From Oceanospirillum sanctuarii (GTDB taxonomy: Bacteria; Pseudomonadota; Gammaproteobacteria; Pseudomonadales; Halomonadaceae), in NCBI RefSeq assembly GCF_002150805.1, contig NZ_MTBA01000013.1:112715-176714 (forward strand): a stretch of 64,000 nt of DNA, given 5' to 3'. Both the position numbers and the translations under genes were made by a program. Positions 51,999-61,633 of this stretch are shown here, piece by piece. The notes beneath the pieces were generated by a model. It saw only the letters and a list, made by a program, of their open reading frames with translations. It did not search any database and was not told the origin of the DNA. Each line of letters opens with the position of its first letter. Within the stretch, counting starts at the first letter, position 1.

Positions 51999-53192
51999 TT
52001 ACTTACCATCCGCCCGAGGCGACACAAGGGCAGGAAGAAAAGTGAAAACGTAAATCCCGAATGCCAGCGCCCAAAAAGTCGCCGCCATATCGTACAGAAA
52101 AGCTTTGTGCACAAAGGCCATAACAAACACCCGCACAATGACAGCAATCAGCAGCGCATAAAAAGCGATCACCATGCTCTTAGGAAGCTTTAGAGGTCGC
52201 CCGGTATGCCCCAGTGAAACCCGCGCCATCATGCCTAAAGTGAGCAGACCGATCCCGCCAACAGTCAGGGCGTGCACATAGATAAAAGGGGATAAACCGG
52301 TTAAAGGCAGGGTGGCACGCAGCAGAAAACCCAGCGCGATCATCAGATAACCGGCATGCAGAATCCAAAGCAGCGGGTTACTCAAAAGCTTACGGTCAAA
52401 CCAGCCCCCGACTCTCAGCAGTAGAAGCAGCGCCAGCAATCCAGATAGCCCATAAGCCCAGATCGCCAAAGGCTGCCAGAGATCATTCAGAAAGGTGATT
52501 ACTGCGACAGGCAGGATCAGCTTTTCGACAAAGGGGATCTGCTTGCCACTGTAATCCGGTGTCGCTCTTTCGGTGAAAAAAGGGATCACACGCCCACCGA
52601 TAATCAGCATCACCAGCACGATAATATTCAGCGCACCATAAATCCCCAGATGCGCCATTCCCGGAGCGATGCCAAGGCGGTCAAAATGCACCAGCAGGTT
52701 CATCAGAATCAGCAAACCGCAAAAGACAATAAACACCATATTGCGCAGATTGGCGCTCTTCAGAATCGGTATGGCTATCGCAAGTGTCAACAGAGGGTAA
52801 AAAGCCAGATCGATTAGCGCGATAACAACCGGCTCCAGAGGTAGAAAGGGTGCAATTCGTCCGGCAATCCACAGCAACAACAGCGCCATCAAACCGTGAC
52901 CACTGAGCATCTTCTGACCGGTCCAGTTACCCACCGCCGTCAGCAGAAAGCCGCTGATAATGGCAGTAGCAAAACCAAAGATGAGTTCATGGCTGTGCCA
53001 CAGCACACCGGGATAGTAGTTAGATACCGAGGCCGACGGAAACGGTACACCTCGCAGCTGAAGAACCCAGCCGATCATCAGCACAATGGCGAACAGCACA
53101 CCAAACAGAAAGAAGGGACGAAAGCCGATGGAGAAGAACGCCTGATACGAGACCTTAAAATCAGACCGGTAAGAGAGTTGTGATGATGCCAT
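51999..53192 (-). CDS. NnrS family membrane protein
   Basis: Protein of 397 residues with about 12 membrane segments. Family features: FFSIGFRPFFLFGVLFA near 20-35, LWHSHELIFGFATAIISGFLLTAVGNWTG near 70-95, and GGRVIPFFTERA near 205. NnrS is a heme- and copper-containing membrane protein that relieves nitrosative stress and is typically switched on by nitric-oxide or oxygen-responsive regulators. CGGAGGCTTTT precedes the ATG. An FNR/DNR-type box with a -10 element at proper distance lies upstream, matching that regulation. It links to the NosP-like sensor elsewhere in the window. Confidence 0.93.
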   Translation of the reverse strand: MASSQLSYRSDFKVSYQAFFSIGFRPFFLFGVLFAIVLMIGWVLQLRGVPFPSASVSNYYPGVLWHSHELIFGFATAIISGFLLTAVGNWTGQKMLSGHGLMALLLLWIAGRIAPFLPLEPVVIALIDLAFYPLLTLAIAIPILKSANLRNMVFIVFCGLLILMNLLVHFDRLGIAPGMAHLGIYGALNIIVLVMLIIGGRVIPFFTERATPDYSGKQIPFVEKLILPVAVITFLNDLWQPLAIWAYGLSGLLALLLLLRVGGWFDRKLLSNPLLWILHAGYLMIALGFLLRATLPLTGLSPFIYVHALTVGGIGLLTLGMMARVSLGHTGRPLKLPKSMVIAFYALLIAVIVRVFVMAFVHKAFLYDMAATFWALAFGIYVFTFLPALVSPRADGK

Positions 53193-53196
53193 AAAA

Positions 53197-53217
53197 GCCT
53201 CCGATAAATTCGGAGGC
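53197..53217. repeat. Palindrome overlapping the nnrS leader
   Basis: GCCTCCGA (53197-53204) and TCGGAGGC (53210-53217) are exact reverse complements with a five-base loop; the ribosome site GGAGG is in one arm. If RNA started upstream it would hide the ribosome site. The predicted start from the FNR-type promoter lies near 53212, within the palindrome, so the hairpin may not form and the symmetry may instead be a DNA site. Confidence 0.5.
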
Positions 53218-53245
53218 CATTCTAGCGAATACCTGAGTAATTTAC

Positions 53246-53259
53246 TTGGCTTAAGTCAA
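53246..53259 (-). promoter_or_regulatory. FNR/DNR-type box of nnrS
   Basis: Minus strand TTGAC-TTAA-GCCAA fits the FNR/Anr/Dnr pattern TTGAT-N4-ATCAA with symmetric TTG and CAA ends. A TAGAAT -10 element lies at 53219-53224; the expected transcription start, near 53212, puts the box centre at about -41, the class II activator position. Confidence 0.6.
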
Positions 53260-53347
53260 TACCGACCACAGTTCAAAAACTGCTAATTAACAGGCCAGAA
53301 CCGGATCATGAAGACCCCATCAAAGAGAAATGCAGCCCCAGGAGAAT

Positions 53348-53656
53348 CTAGCGAATCTCGAAACCTGTCATCACCAAAGGCTTGGCGTCGACGATATCAA
53401 GATGATCCACACGGGAGAGCGGTGATCCCTTCCACAGCCAGTCGATCAGATCCATCACCTGACTTTCCGGCCCCTGGACATGCACCTGAACAGAGCCATC
53501 TTCCAGATTCATCACCCAGCCTTCCAGTTGCCGCTTCTGTGCCTGCTGCAGAGTATTTTTCCGGAACCAGACCCCCTGAACACGGCCGGATACGTTAATC
53601 GCTTTTACCAGCGCCGGTTCAGATCCCTGAGGTGCAGTTGTTGCGTCATTCAGCAT
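53348..53656 (-). CDS. Acylphosphatase
   Basis: Protein of 102 residues from ATG 53656; a GTG three codons upstream is less likely. The phosphate-binding loop with catalytic arginine reads GRVQGVWFRKNT (near 27-38) and the catalytic asparagine is in GWVMNLEDGSV (near 48-58). The enzyme hydrolyses acyl phosphates such as acetyl phosphate. About ten extra residues at the N-terminus (LNDATTAPQG) are not part of the fold. It lies 100 bases downstream of the YihY stop on the same strand and is probably transcribed with it. Confidence 0.93.
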   Translation of the reverse strand: MLNDATTAPQGSEPALVKAINVSGRVQGVWFRKNTLQQAQKRQLEGWVMNLEDGSVQVHVQGPESQVMDLIDWLWKGSPLSRVDHLDIVDAKPLVMTGFEIR

Positions 53657-53755
53657 TAAAGTCACCCGTGATAAAACATCAAATACGGTCAGCCCTTATC
53701 CGTAGCCCGACTTTTTTTTGGTCAAACCTTATTTTCGGATAAGCCCATTAAGAGC

Positions 53756-55030
53756 CTATTTCTCAAACAACTGCTGTGCAGGCTTGGACAACTCGGCCTC
53801 TTCCCGCTGCAGATAGCATTGCAGAACATTTATAACAGATGATGACAAGGTGACAAATCCCCCCTTCGGCGAGGTTGATGCCGCCCCCTTTTCATCTGCT
53901 TTAAGTGCCACCGGAACCGGCCAGGGCAACAACGTCAGCAACTGCCACTGGGTCAACCCGGAAAGATCCCGCCCCAGCTGCCAGTAGCTGGATGGCAGGC
54001 CTTTAACGCCCGTCTCGTTTTTAACCCGAATCAGCAGGCCATTATCCTGCAGCACCTGCATCAGCTCACGCTGCTGGCGGGCACTTAACGGAGAAATCAC
54101 TTCCTGCAGCTCATTTTTGGTTACGGGTTTATTCAACTTCCAGCGCTCGAACAGTAGCTGAAGTACCTGTATTGCCACCATAAAGGGATTCCGGTTAACC
54201 CGTTTCCAGTCCGGCTGATAACGCTGAAGCGCCATCACCAGAGTCGCGCCCAACAAGAGGATGTTCCAACTGATATAAATCCAGAGCAGAAACAACGGCA
54301 CAGCAGCAAATGCTCCGTAAACAACCTGATAGGAAGGTGACTGGCTGACAAACTGAGTGAAAATCCACTTGGCCAGCTCAAAACAGGCGGCGGTAAACAA
54401 TCCGCCGATCCAGGCGTTCTTTAGCGGCACATGAGTCTTAGGCACAAAATGAAACAGCATCATAAAGGCCAGCGACGAGGTAAACAGTGGCAGAAACTGC
54501 AGAAAAACAGCAGTGATACCCAGAGAGTCTGTGGCACTCAGGAAAAGCTTGTGGGACACCACAAAAGAGGTGACCGCCATACCCGAGCCCATCAGCAGAG
54601 GCCCCAGCGTCAGAACCGACCAGTAGAGCAGAAAGCTACTGGCACCCTTTCTGTCTTCAGCCACAGACCAGATGTTGTTAAACGCGCGCTCGATCGCCTT
54701 CATCATCAGGATCGCGGTCACAATCAGAAAAGCGACACCAACAAAGGTCAGGTTACGGGCCTGCTGAGCAAAGTCCGCCAGATAGTTACTGACCATCTGA
54801 CTGCTCTCCGGCAGAAGGTTACTGAAGAGCAGTTCCTGAATACCGGAACCGGCTTCATCAGTACTTGGCAGTGCTGACAGAATGCCAAAGGCCACGGTCA
54901 TCAGAGGCACCAGAGCAAAAAGTGTCGTGTAGGTCAGTGCTGCAGCGGTTTTCTGACACTCCTGCCCGATAAAGCGGCGAATCACAAAACGGATCAGCCC
55001 CGGCCAGTCTTTCCTTAGAATCAATGTCAT
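53756..55030 (-). CDS. YihY/BrkB family inner membrane protein
   Basis: Protein of 424 residues. Six membrane segments in the first 290 residues include the family blocks QECQKTAAALTYTTLFALVPLMTV and IFTQFVSQSPSYQVVYGAFAAVPLFLLWIYISW. A C-terminal cytoplasmic extension of about 130 residues (with SARQQRELMQVLQDNGLLIRV, a winged-helix-like stretch) is typical of the longer gammaproteobacterial form. The family was once called RNase BN in error; its function is unknown. AAAGGAG precedes the ATG. It diverges from arsC, an order also seen in Pseudomonas. Confidence 0.92.
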   Translation of the reverse strand: MTLILRKDWPGLIRFVIRRFIGQECQKTAAALTYTTLFALVPLMTVAFGILSALPSTDEAGSGIQELLFSNLLPESSQMVSNYLADFAQQARNLTFVGVAFLIVTAILMMKAIERAFNNIWSVAEDRKGASSFLLYWSVLTLGPLLMGSGMAVTSFVVSHKLFLSATDSLGITAVFLQFLPLFTSSLAFMMLFHFVPKTHVPLKNAWIGGLFTAACFELAKWIFTQFVSQSPSYQVVYGAFAAVPLFLLWIYISWNILLLGATLVMALQRYQPDWKRVNRNPFMVAIQVLQLLFERWKLNKPVTKNELQEVISPLSARQQRELMQVLQDNGLLIRVKNETGVKGLPSSYWQLGRDLSGLTQWQLLTLLPWPVPVALKADEKGAASTSPKGGFVTLSSSVINVLQCYLQREEAELSKPAQQLFEK

Positions 55031-55113
55031 TTAAGCCGCTCCTTTTCGTTAGCTGGACATATCGTTAGAATAGGCGCCATTCTACCCTATTTGATCAGGA
55101 TCAAGGATATCTC

Positions 55114-56057
<944 letters not shown>

Positions 56058-56090
56058 TCCAAATTTTAAAACCGATTCACAGGAGATACT

Positions 56091-56534
56091 GTGAGAAAGA
56101 TGATGAACCGCCTTGAAGAAGGCAAAGATATTTCAGGCATGGCCAACAAAGGCCGGCTCTGGGCATTGCTCAGTTACCTGTCGATTATTGGTTTTCTGAT
56201 CCTGAATAGCTTTCTGATCACCAAAGACGGCGCACCTCTTTATGTGATCGCCCTGTGGGCGCTGCTGCCAACACTGCCTCTGCTGCTGTTTGTGCCAGGT
56301 ATCTGGTTGCGTAACCCGCGCTCTCACGCCTGGTTATGCTTTGTTAGCCTGCTGTACTTTATGTACGGTGTGGATCAGGCCTTCCTGCCGGGCCATCAGA
56401 TTGTTGGCCTAGGGCTTTCCATCTCCTCGATCATCCTGTTTATCGCGGCCATGATGTTCTCCCGCTGGGAAAGTCTGCGCCTGAAGGCAGGAAGCTCATC
56501 TGAGACTCAGGAATCATCAGAAGACAAGGGTTAA
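56091..56534 (+). CDS. DUF2069 family membrane protein
   Basis: Protein of 147 residues starting at GTG 56091, five bases after AGGAG. Four hydrophobic segments (about 25-42, 50-72, 80-98 and 103-123) include the DUF2069 block NPRSHAWLCFVSLLYFMYGVDQAFLP. The C-terminal tail is Ser/Glu-rich. Function unknown; it regularly follows wrbA in gammaproteobacteria. The N-terminus is about 15 residues longer than most relatives, judged from memory. A strong terminator ends the operon. Confidence 0.88.
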   Translation: MRKMMNRLEEGKDISGMANKGRLWALLSYLSIIGFLILNSFLITKDGAPLYVIALWALLPTLPLLLFVPGIWLRNPRSHAWLCFVSLLYFMYGVDQAFLPGHQIVGLGLSISSIILFIAAMMFSRWESLRLKAGSSSETQESSEDKG

Positions 56535-56608
56535 GCAAGAAGTTGTCTTGTAGCCCAAGGGCTTGGCAATCAGACTGAAACAGCCCGATTCCATCAGCCT
56601 CATAATCG

Positions 56609-56643
56609 AAAAAGCCAGACAGAAAAATCTGTCTGGCTTTTTT
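56609..56643 (+). terminator. Terminator of the arsC-wrbA-DUF2069 operon
   Basis: AAAGCCAGACAGA and TCTGTCTGGCTTT form a 13-bp stem with an AAAA loop and T-run; may be shared with the convergent cyclase gene. Confidence 0.95.
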
Positions 56644-56687
56644 ACGCGCTTCTGAAATTTGATCCAACCAGAATCAAACCCTGACAA

Positions 56688-58304
56688 TCAAAGCTTACGC
56701 TTAAGGTCCTTACGGGGCTCAAAGCTCTCATGATTGGCACTGACCACCTGATTACGACCACGATCTTTCGCGCAGTAGAGCGCCTGATCCGTCAGGTCCA
56801 GCATATCGTGTTCGGTAACTCCACTTTCCGGAATCAGGCTGCAGACACCAACACTGATGGTAACGACATCTGAAATCGTCGATTTGTGGTGCGGAATTGA
56901 CAGAGACTCCACAAGCTCACGGCATTGGTTAGCAATTTTCAGAGCGCCAGCTTCCGGAGTATTCGGCAGCAGCAGAATAAACTCTTCCCCACCAAAGCGG
57001 GCAAAAAGATCCCCGGGACGGTTAATCACCGAGGCAACTAATTCAGCGATACTACGCAAGCATTCATCACCCTGCAGATGGCCATACTGATCGTTATACT
57101 GCTTAAAGAAGTCCAGATCGAACAGCACCAGAGAGATCGGCTGCTTTTCACGCTTGGTCCGCTTCCACTCCTGAATAAAACTTTCATCAAAGAAGCGTCG
57201 ATTGGAAATCTGTGTCAGGCCATCAGTCTGAGAAAGGTGCGCCAGTTTTTTATTAGCTTCCTGTAATGCATGATTTCGTTCATCAGCCACTGTCTCAATC
57301 TCAAAACTCCGCTTGGAGAGCATGCGCAAATAAGCAGCAACGAGACCTGTGATCATAAGACCCGCCATCATAACGACATAAGCAAGCTCACTCTTACGCT
57401 CGTTCATATAGCCTTCTGAAGGAGCAACCACCAGCTGCCAGTTACGCCCGCCTACATCATTGATCATGTAACGCTGCTGCATATCCATCACAGGTGGCGT
57501 TACCGGCTGACGAACAAAAAGCAGAGCCTGATCACTGCCCTTTTCCTGCAGCGTCGCCATATCCAAGAGGGCGATATGCAGGCCGGAACTACGCCCGCCC
57601 ATCAAAGCTTCCTGCACTAAGCGATTCAGGGTGAACTGGCCTGCCACAACACCTTTAAGCTCTCCCGACTGGCCACTGGCAAGAGACTCATAAACAGGTA
57701 ATACCGCAAGCACCCGCTTACCGGTCAGGCCCTCAGCTTTTAGCTCCATGGGCTCTGTAGCGGCTAACTCTGAACTGTCTGATGCTTTATTAATCGCGGA
57801 AAGAAGCGCTGGGTTAGAGGACAAATCAAAACCGGTTCGTACCTTGGTCATCCCTTTATCAGCCTGATAGACCACAGGGAAATAGCGTCCACGTACAGCA
57901 GCAGGCATCCAACGACCTTTGTCAGAAACCTCCTGAATGGCAAATCTCGGATCTTCAGCTTTTTGTGACAGCTCAAAAGTCGCTCTGTCGCGCTCATTAA
58001 CCAATGGAGCCCATTGCAGGTAATGCAGCTCAGGATGTCGGGATAGAGTGCCATCCGCTACACGGCGGAACTCTTCCGAAGAAACCGAAGAGGAACCGGT
58101 GAAGAGCCCCTGCATCACGTAGAGGGCTTCAAAGTTAACAAACAGCTCCCGGGAAACCTGATAAGAGAGCTCTTTCATCTCACCTTTCAGCTGAACCCGG
58201 ATCGCATCATGCCGCAACACACCAATATTCCAGGCGATCAATGCAGAAATGATAAAACCCGCGATCAGGGTGATATAACTCAGCCTGTTTGAATATGCCT
58301 TCAT
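56688..58304 (-). CDS. CHASE-domain diguanylate cyclase
   Basis: Protein of 538 residues from ATG 58304. One membrane helix (about 8-27), a periplasmic CHASE domain (about 60-260, with ELHYLQWAPLVNERDRATFE and IQEVSDKGRWMPAAVRGRYFPVVY), a second helix (about 300-320), then a GGDEF-type domain with GGEEF at about 437 (ARFGGEEFILLLP) and an RPGD inhibitory site five residues before. GGEEF is an active variant. It would make cyclic di-GMP in response to a small extracellular ligand such as a cytokinin-like or peptide signal. The upstream M at 58388 has no ribosome site. Confidence 0.93.
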   Translation of the reverse strand: MKAYSNRLSYITLIAGFIISALIAWNIGVLRHDAIRVQLKGEMKELSYQVSRELFVNFEALYVMQGLFTGSSSVSSEEFRRVADGTLSRHPELHYLQWAPLVNERDRATFELSQKAEDPRFAIQEVSDKGRWMPAAVRGRYFPVVYQADKGMTKVRTGFDLSSNPALLSAINKASDSSELAATEPMELKAEGLTGKRVLAVLPVYESLASGQSGELKGVVAGQFTLNRLVQEALMGGRSSGLHIALLDMATLQEKGSDQALLFVRQPVTPPVMDMQQRYMINDVGGRNWQLVVAPSEGYMNERKSELAYVVMMAGLMITGLVAAYLRMLSKRSFEIETVADERNHALQEANKKLAHLSQTDGLTQISNRRFFDESFIQEWKRTKREKQPISLVLFDLDFFKQYNDQYGHLQGDECLRSIAELVASVINRPGDLFARFGGEEFILLLPNTPEAGALKIANQCRELVESLSIPHHKSTISDVVTISVGVCSLIPESGVTEHDMLDLTDQALYCAKDRGRNQVVSANHESFEPRKDLKRKL

Positions 58305-58817
58305 TCGCTTCTTATCCTTATAGCAAAACCAACTGCAGACGAATTTTCGCCCTCTGTTTTGAGTATATGCCTTTTCTATCGGCTGCACCCCACGGAAATA
58401 GAGGGCTACAGCCTTTTTTTAACAAAAAAACCTGCAATCTTTTTTTAAAGCAACATCCAGTTAATTCGACTTCTAATTAAAAAAACTACAGAAACATCAA
58501 CCGCAAAACCTTTGGTAACAAAGACGTGTATTCCGGTAACACCAAAGTCTAGGAATCACGTGGCACACAAGATGCTGACACTCATAACCTGTTGTTTTAG
58601 AATGACAAACTGATTGTTGGCATACAATATGTCTCCATCTGTTAGTTGTGGGTATTCGACGTATCAGCAAACAACACCCTGGTTTGAGATACGTTTCAGG
58701 TGACGGACCCGCCTGAAGAATTGCATTTACTAAGCACCACGACTTCGAGAGCTATTCAGGACATAACCCCATAGCTCTATTAAGGCCAAAAGCCTAAAAA
58801 TAAGAACGGAGTACGCC
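58305..58817. other. Divergent region and long structured leader of the leucine-type dehydrogenase gene
   Basis: About 510 bases. A candidate -10 TACAAT lies at 58623-58628, with a weak -35 (AATGAC, 58601). The RNA from about 58635 would have a 180-base leader with two abutting hairpins: ACGTATC/GATACGT (58659-58665 with 58688-58694, plus inner AAAC/GTTT) and TTCAGGTG/CGCCTGAA (58695-58702 with 58710-58717). No T-run follows. No open frame is credible. Confidence 0.5.
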
Positions 58818-59897
58818 ATGAACGTATTTAGCCATCCTGATTTTGACGGACACGAACGTGTCCTGTTTGGTCACGATCCCAAATCCGGCCTTAAAGCCAT
58901 CATCGCCATTCACAACACCAATCTTGGCCCTGCACTGGGCGGCTGCCGTATGTGGCCCTACGCCAGTGAAGGTGAAGCCCTGAAAGATGTTCTTCGTTTG
59001 TCCCGCGGCATGACCTACAAGTCTGCTCTGGCAAACCTTCCTCTCGGTGGTGGCAAAGCAGTCATCCTAGGCGATCCCCGCCAGCAAAAAACGCCTGAAT
59101 TGCTCAGAGCCATGGGCCGTTTTATTGAATCTGCCAATGGTCATTACATTACGGCTGAAGATTCCGGCACCAGTGTTCCTGATCTGAAAATCATGACGGA
59201 AGAAACCTCCTACGTAGCAGGTGTTATGGAGAAACCTTGTGCAGATGGCCATCTGCGCAGCGGCGACCCATCACCTTCTACCGCTTACGGTGTTTATCGC
59301 GGACTGATGTCTGCGGTGGAATTCCGCATGGGACGTACGGATCTTTCCGGACTGAAAGTTGCCATTCAGGGCGTGGGCAATGTGGGATTCCGACTGGCGA
59401 AACATCTGCACGAAGCAGGTGCGGAACTATGGGTCACAGACATCTACGATGACATGGTACAACGCTGCGTTAACGAACTGGGTGCGAAAGCAGTCTCATC
59501 TGATGAGATCTACAGCCTGGACGTTGACGTATTTGCACCTTGTGCAATGGGTGGCATTTTAAACGATGAGACGGTAAGCCAACTAAAAGCCAAGGTTGTC
59601 GCAGGCGCTGCGAACAACCAGCTTGAGTCACCAGTTCATGGCAACCTGCTTCGGGACCGAGGCATCCTCTACGCTCCGGATTATGCAATCAATTCCGGCG
59701 GCATCATCGATGTGTGTTACGAGCGCATGGGGAATTTCGACCCTAAAGCGGTTAACGATCACATTGAATCTATTCACAGCACCCTGATGGAGATCTTCAC
59801 CCGGGCTGAAAGCGAAAAACAACCTACCCATGTTATTGCGGATCAGGTTGCCCGAGAACGCTTCAGCAAGCCGGCAGAGAACCTTCAGAGCGCATAA
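58818..59897 (+). CDS. Leucine-type amino-acid dehydrogenase (Glu/Leu/Phe/Val dehydrogenase family)
   Basis: Protein of 359 residues, the usual leucine dehydrogenase length. The catalytic lysine is in [13 protein letters not shown] (Lys80), the substrate region has [16 protein letters not shown] (near 36-51) and the NAD-binding loop is [16 protein letters not shown] (near 180). NNQL near 260 and [12 protein letters not shown] are family blocks. It deaminates branched-chain amino acids to 2-oxo acids. A GGAG site precedes ATG 58818. The next gene on the strand, a sodium-dependent transporter, may import the substrate. Confidence 0.93.
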   Translation: MNVFSHPDFDGHERVLFGHDPKSGLKAIIAIHNTNLGPALGGCRMWPYASEGEALKDVLRLSRGMTYKSALANLPLGGGKAVILGDPRQQKTPELLRAMGRFIESANGHYITAEDSGTSVPDLKIMTEETSYVAGVMEKPCADGHLRSGDPSPSTAYGVYRGLMSAVEFRMGRTDLSGLKVAIQGVGNVGFRLAKHLHEAGAELWVTDIYDDMVQRCVNELGAKAVSSDEIYSLDVDVFAPCAMGGILNDETVSQLKAKVVAGAANNQLESPVHGNLLRDRGILYAPDYAINSGGIIDVCYERMGNFDPKAVNDHIESIHSTLMEIFTRAESEKQPTHVIADQVARERFSKPAENLQSA

Positions 59898-59922
59898 ATC
59901 AATTTCCCTGAATCAGTTATTG

Positions 59923-59944
59923 CCGACTATCCTTTTTGAGTCGG
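59923..59944 (+). other. Intergenic hairpin between dehydrogenase and transporter genes
   Basis: CCGACT and AGTCGG flank a ten-base loop containing TTTTT. Six base pairs only; it may be an mRNA processing or attenuation element. Confidence 0.4.
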
Positions 59945-59984
59945 TGTACTGAGCTTTTGCTTAAAGAAAACCGAGGAGAAACTC

Positions 59985-61376
59985 GTGTCTAAAACAACTA
60001 CAACAAACGCCACAGGGCACCAGGGCCTGCACTGGTCATCCCGTTGGGCATTTATCATGGCAGCTACCGGTTCTGCGGTAGGCCTGGGCAACATCTGGAA
60101 ATTCCCTTACATCACCGGTGAGAATGGCGGCGGCGCTTTCGTACTGGTTTATCTGGCCTGTATCGCAGTGGTTGGCCTGCCAATCCTGATGGCAGAAGTT
60201 CTGCTGGGCCGTAAAGGTGGTAAGAGTCCTATCGCCAGTATGCGCGATCTGATTCGTGAACATAATGCGAAAGCTGGCTGGGTTTCCATCGGTACTCTGG
60301 GTACTATCGCAGCCTTCCTGATTTTGTCCTTCTACAGCGTAATCGGCGGCTGGGCGATCAACTACGTGGGTTACACCTTCAGCGGTGACTTCATCGGTCA
60401 GGACGGTGATGCTGTTGGCGGTATCTTCGGCGCTATGCTGGGCGACCCTGCCACCCTGCTGTTCTGGCACAGTATCTTCATGGCCTTGGTTCTTTTCATC
60501 GTTGCACGCGGTGTTAAAGGCGGCTTGGAAAAAGCTGTTACTTACCTGATGCCTGCTCTGTTTGTACTGATGCTGGTAATGGTGGGCTATGCAATGACCA
60601 CTGACGGCTTTGCACAGGGCGTAAACTTCCTGTTCAACCCGGACTTCTCAAAGCTGACCTCTGAAGGCGTTCTGAAAGCTCTGGGTCACGCGTTCTTCAC
60701 CCTGAGTCTGGGTACCGGTGTAATGATGGCCTACGGCTCGTACCTGGATAGCGACGTTTCTATTGCCAAAACCTCGATCACTGTTGGAGTGATGGATACC
60801 GTTGTAGCTCTGGTTGCCGGTATGGCGATCTTCCCTATCGTTTTCTCTAACGGTATGGAGCCAAGCGCAGGTCCGGGTCTGATCTTTGTATCCCTGCCAA
60901 TGGCATTCGGTAGCATGTCTATGGGTACTCTGATCGGTACTCTGTTCTTCGTACTGCTGGTATTCGCAGCTCTGACTTCTGCAATCTCTCTGCTGGAACC
61001 TTCTGTAGAGTGGCTGGAAGAGCGTAGCGGCTTCAACCGTGTAACCGCAACTCTGGTTGCTGGTGGCGCAGTATGGTTCCTGGGCATTGCAACTGTTCTG
61101 TCTCTGAACGTCTGGTCTGGCGTACACCCTCTGGGCATGTTTGCTGCCTTCGAAGGTAAGACTATCTTTGATCTGCTGGACTACATCACTGCTAACATCA
61201 TGCTGCCTCTAGCAGGTCTGCTGGCTGCGCTGTATGTTGGCTGGGTAATGAAGAAAGAAGATGTTGCTGCTGAACTGAACATGTCTCAGGGTGCCCTGAA
61301 CCTGTTCTGGAACGTAACCCGTTACGTGACCCCTCTGGCAGTAATCATTGTTATGTATAAGTCTATCGCGGGTTAA
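59985..61376 (+). CDS. Sodium-dependent amino-acid transporter (NSS/SNF family)
   Basis: Protein of 463 residues starting at GTG 59985, after GAGGAGAAACTC. The neurotransmitter-sodium symporter signature GSAVGLGNIWKFPYITGENGGG lies at about 30-50, and 11-12 membrane segments follow. FFTLSLGTGVMMAYGSYL (near 245) is the sodium/substrate site in helix 6. Bacterial members such as LeuT, TnaT and MhsT import hydrophobic amino acids with sodium, suitable for a marine cell. Cotranscription with the dehydrogenase suggests leucine/valine/isoleucine uptake for catabolism. Confidence 0.94.
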   Translation: MSKTTTTNATGHQGLHWSSRWAFIMAATGSAVGLGNIWKFPYITGENGGGAFVLVYLACIAVVGLPILMAEVLLGRKGGKSPIASMRDLIREHNAKAGWVSIGTLGTIAAFLILSFYSVIGGWAINYVGYTFSGDFIGQDGDAVGGIFGAMLGDPATLLFWHSIFMALVLFIVARGVKGGLEKAVTYLMPALFVLMLVMVGYAMTTDGFAQGVNFLFNPDFSKLTSEGVLKALGHAFFTLSLGTGVMMAYGSYLDSDVSIAKTSITVGVMDTVVALVAGMAIFPIVFSNGMEPSAGPGLIFVSLPMAFGSMSMGTLIGTLFFVLLVFAALTSAISLLEPSVEWLEERSGFNRVTATLVAGGAVWFLGIATVLSLNVWSGVHPLGMFAAFEGKTIFDLLDYITANIMLPLAGLLAALYVGWVMKKEDVAAELNMSQGALNLFWNVTRYVTPLAVIIVMYKSIAG

Positions 61377-61388
61377 TTCTTAGCCTCT

Positions 61389-61458
61389 GATTGAGCAACA
61401 TCTGCTCAATCAACAGACTGATGAGCCCCGGCTTTCGTAAGAAAGCCGGGGCTTTTTT
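61389..61458 (+). terminator. Tandem hairpin terminator after the transporter gene
   Basis: GATTGAGCA / TGCTCAATC (61389-61411, five-base loop) is followed by AGCCCCGGCTTTC / GAAAGCCGGGGCT (61424-61453, GTAA loop) with a T-run. The second is a classical terminator; the first may add stability to the 3' end. Confidence 0.93.
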
Positions 61459-61574
61459 AGTGCTGACAACTCACCCTTCTGTTTACCGCTCCCGCACTCA
61501 TCACAATCCTTTGCACCTGGAACTTTCTCATACCCCTAATCCGGAAGATTCCCGAAGCCTTTATGACAGGCATT

Positions 61575-61606
61575 AAAAAAGGCAGAACTCCCAGAGTCCT
61601 GCCTCT
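61575..61606 (-). terminator. Terminator of the degenerate-GGDEF gene
   Basis: Minus strand AGGCAGGACTC and GAGTTCTGCCT form an 11-bp stem with one mismatch and a CTGGG-type loop, followed by TTTTTT. Confidence 0.85.
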
Positions 61607-61633
61607 CTTTAACGACTTAACTCAAGCTGCCAG

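Noticed and set aside
58695..58720. Glycine-riboswitch-like wording (GGTGACGG...CGCCTGAAG) in the dehydrogenase leader
   Set aside because: Only a few bases resemble the aptamer and the conserved core order is absent; kept only as an unassigned structured leader.
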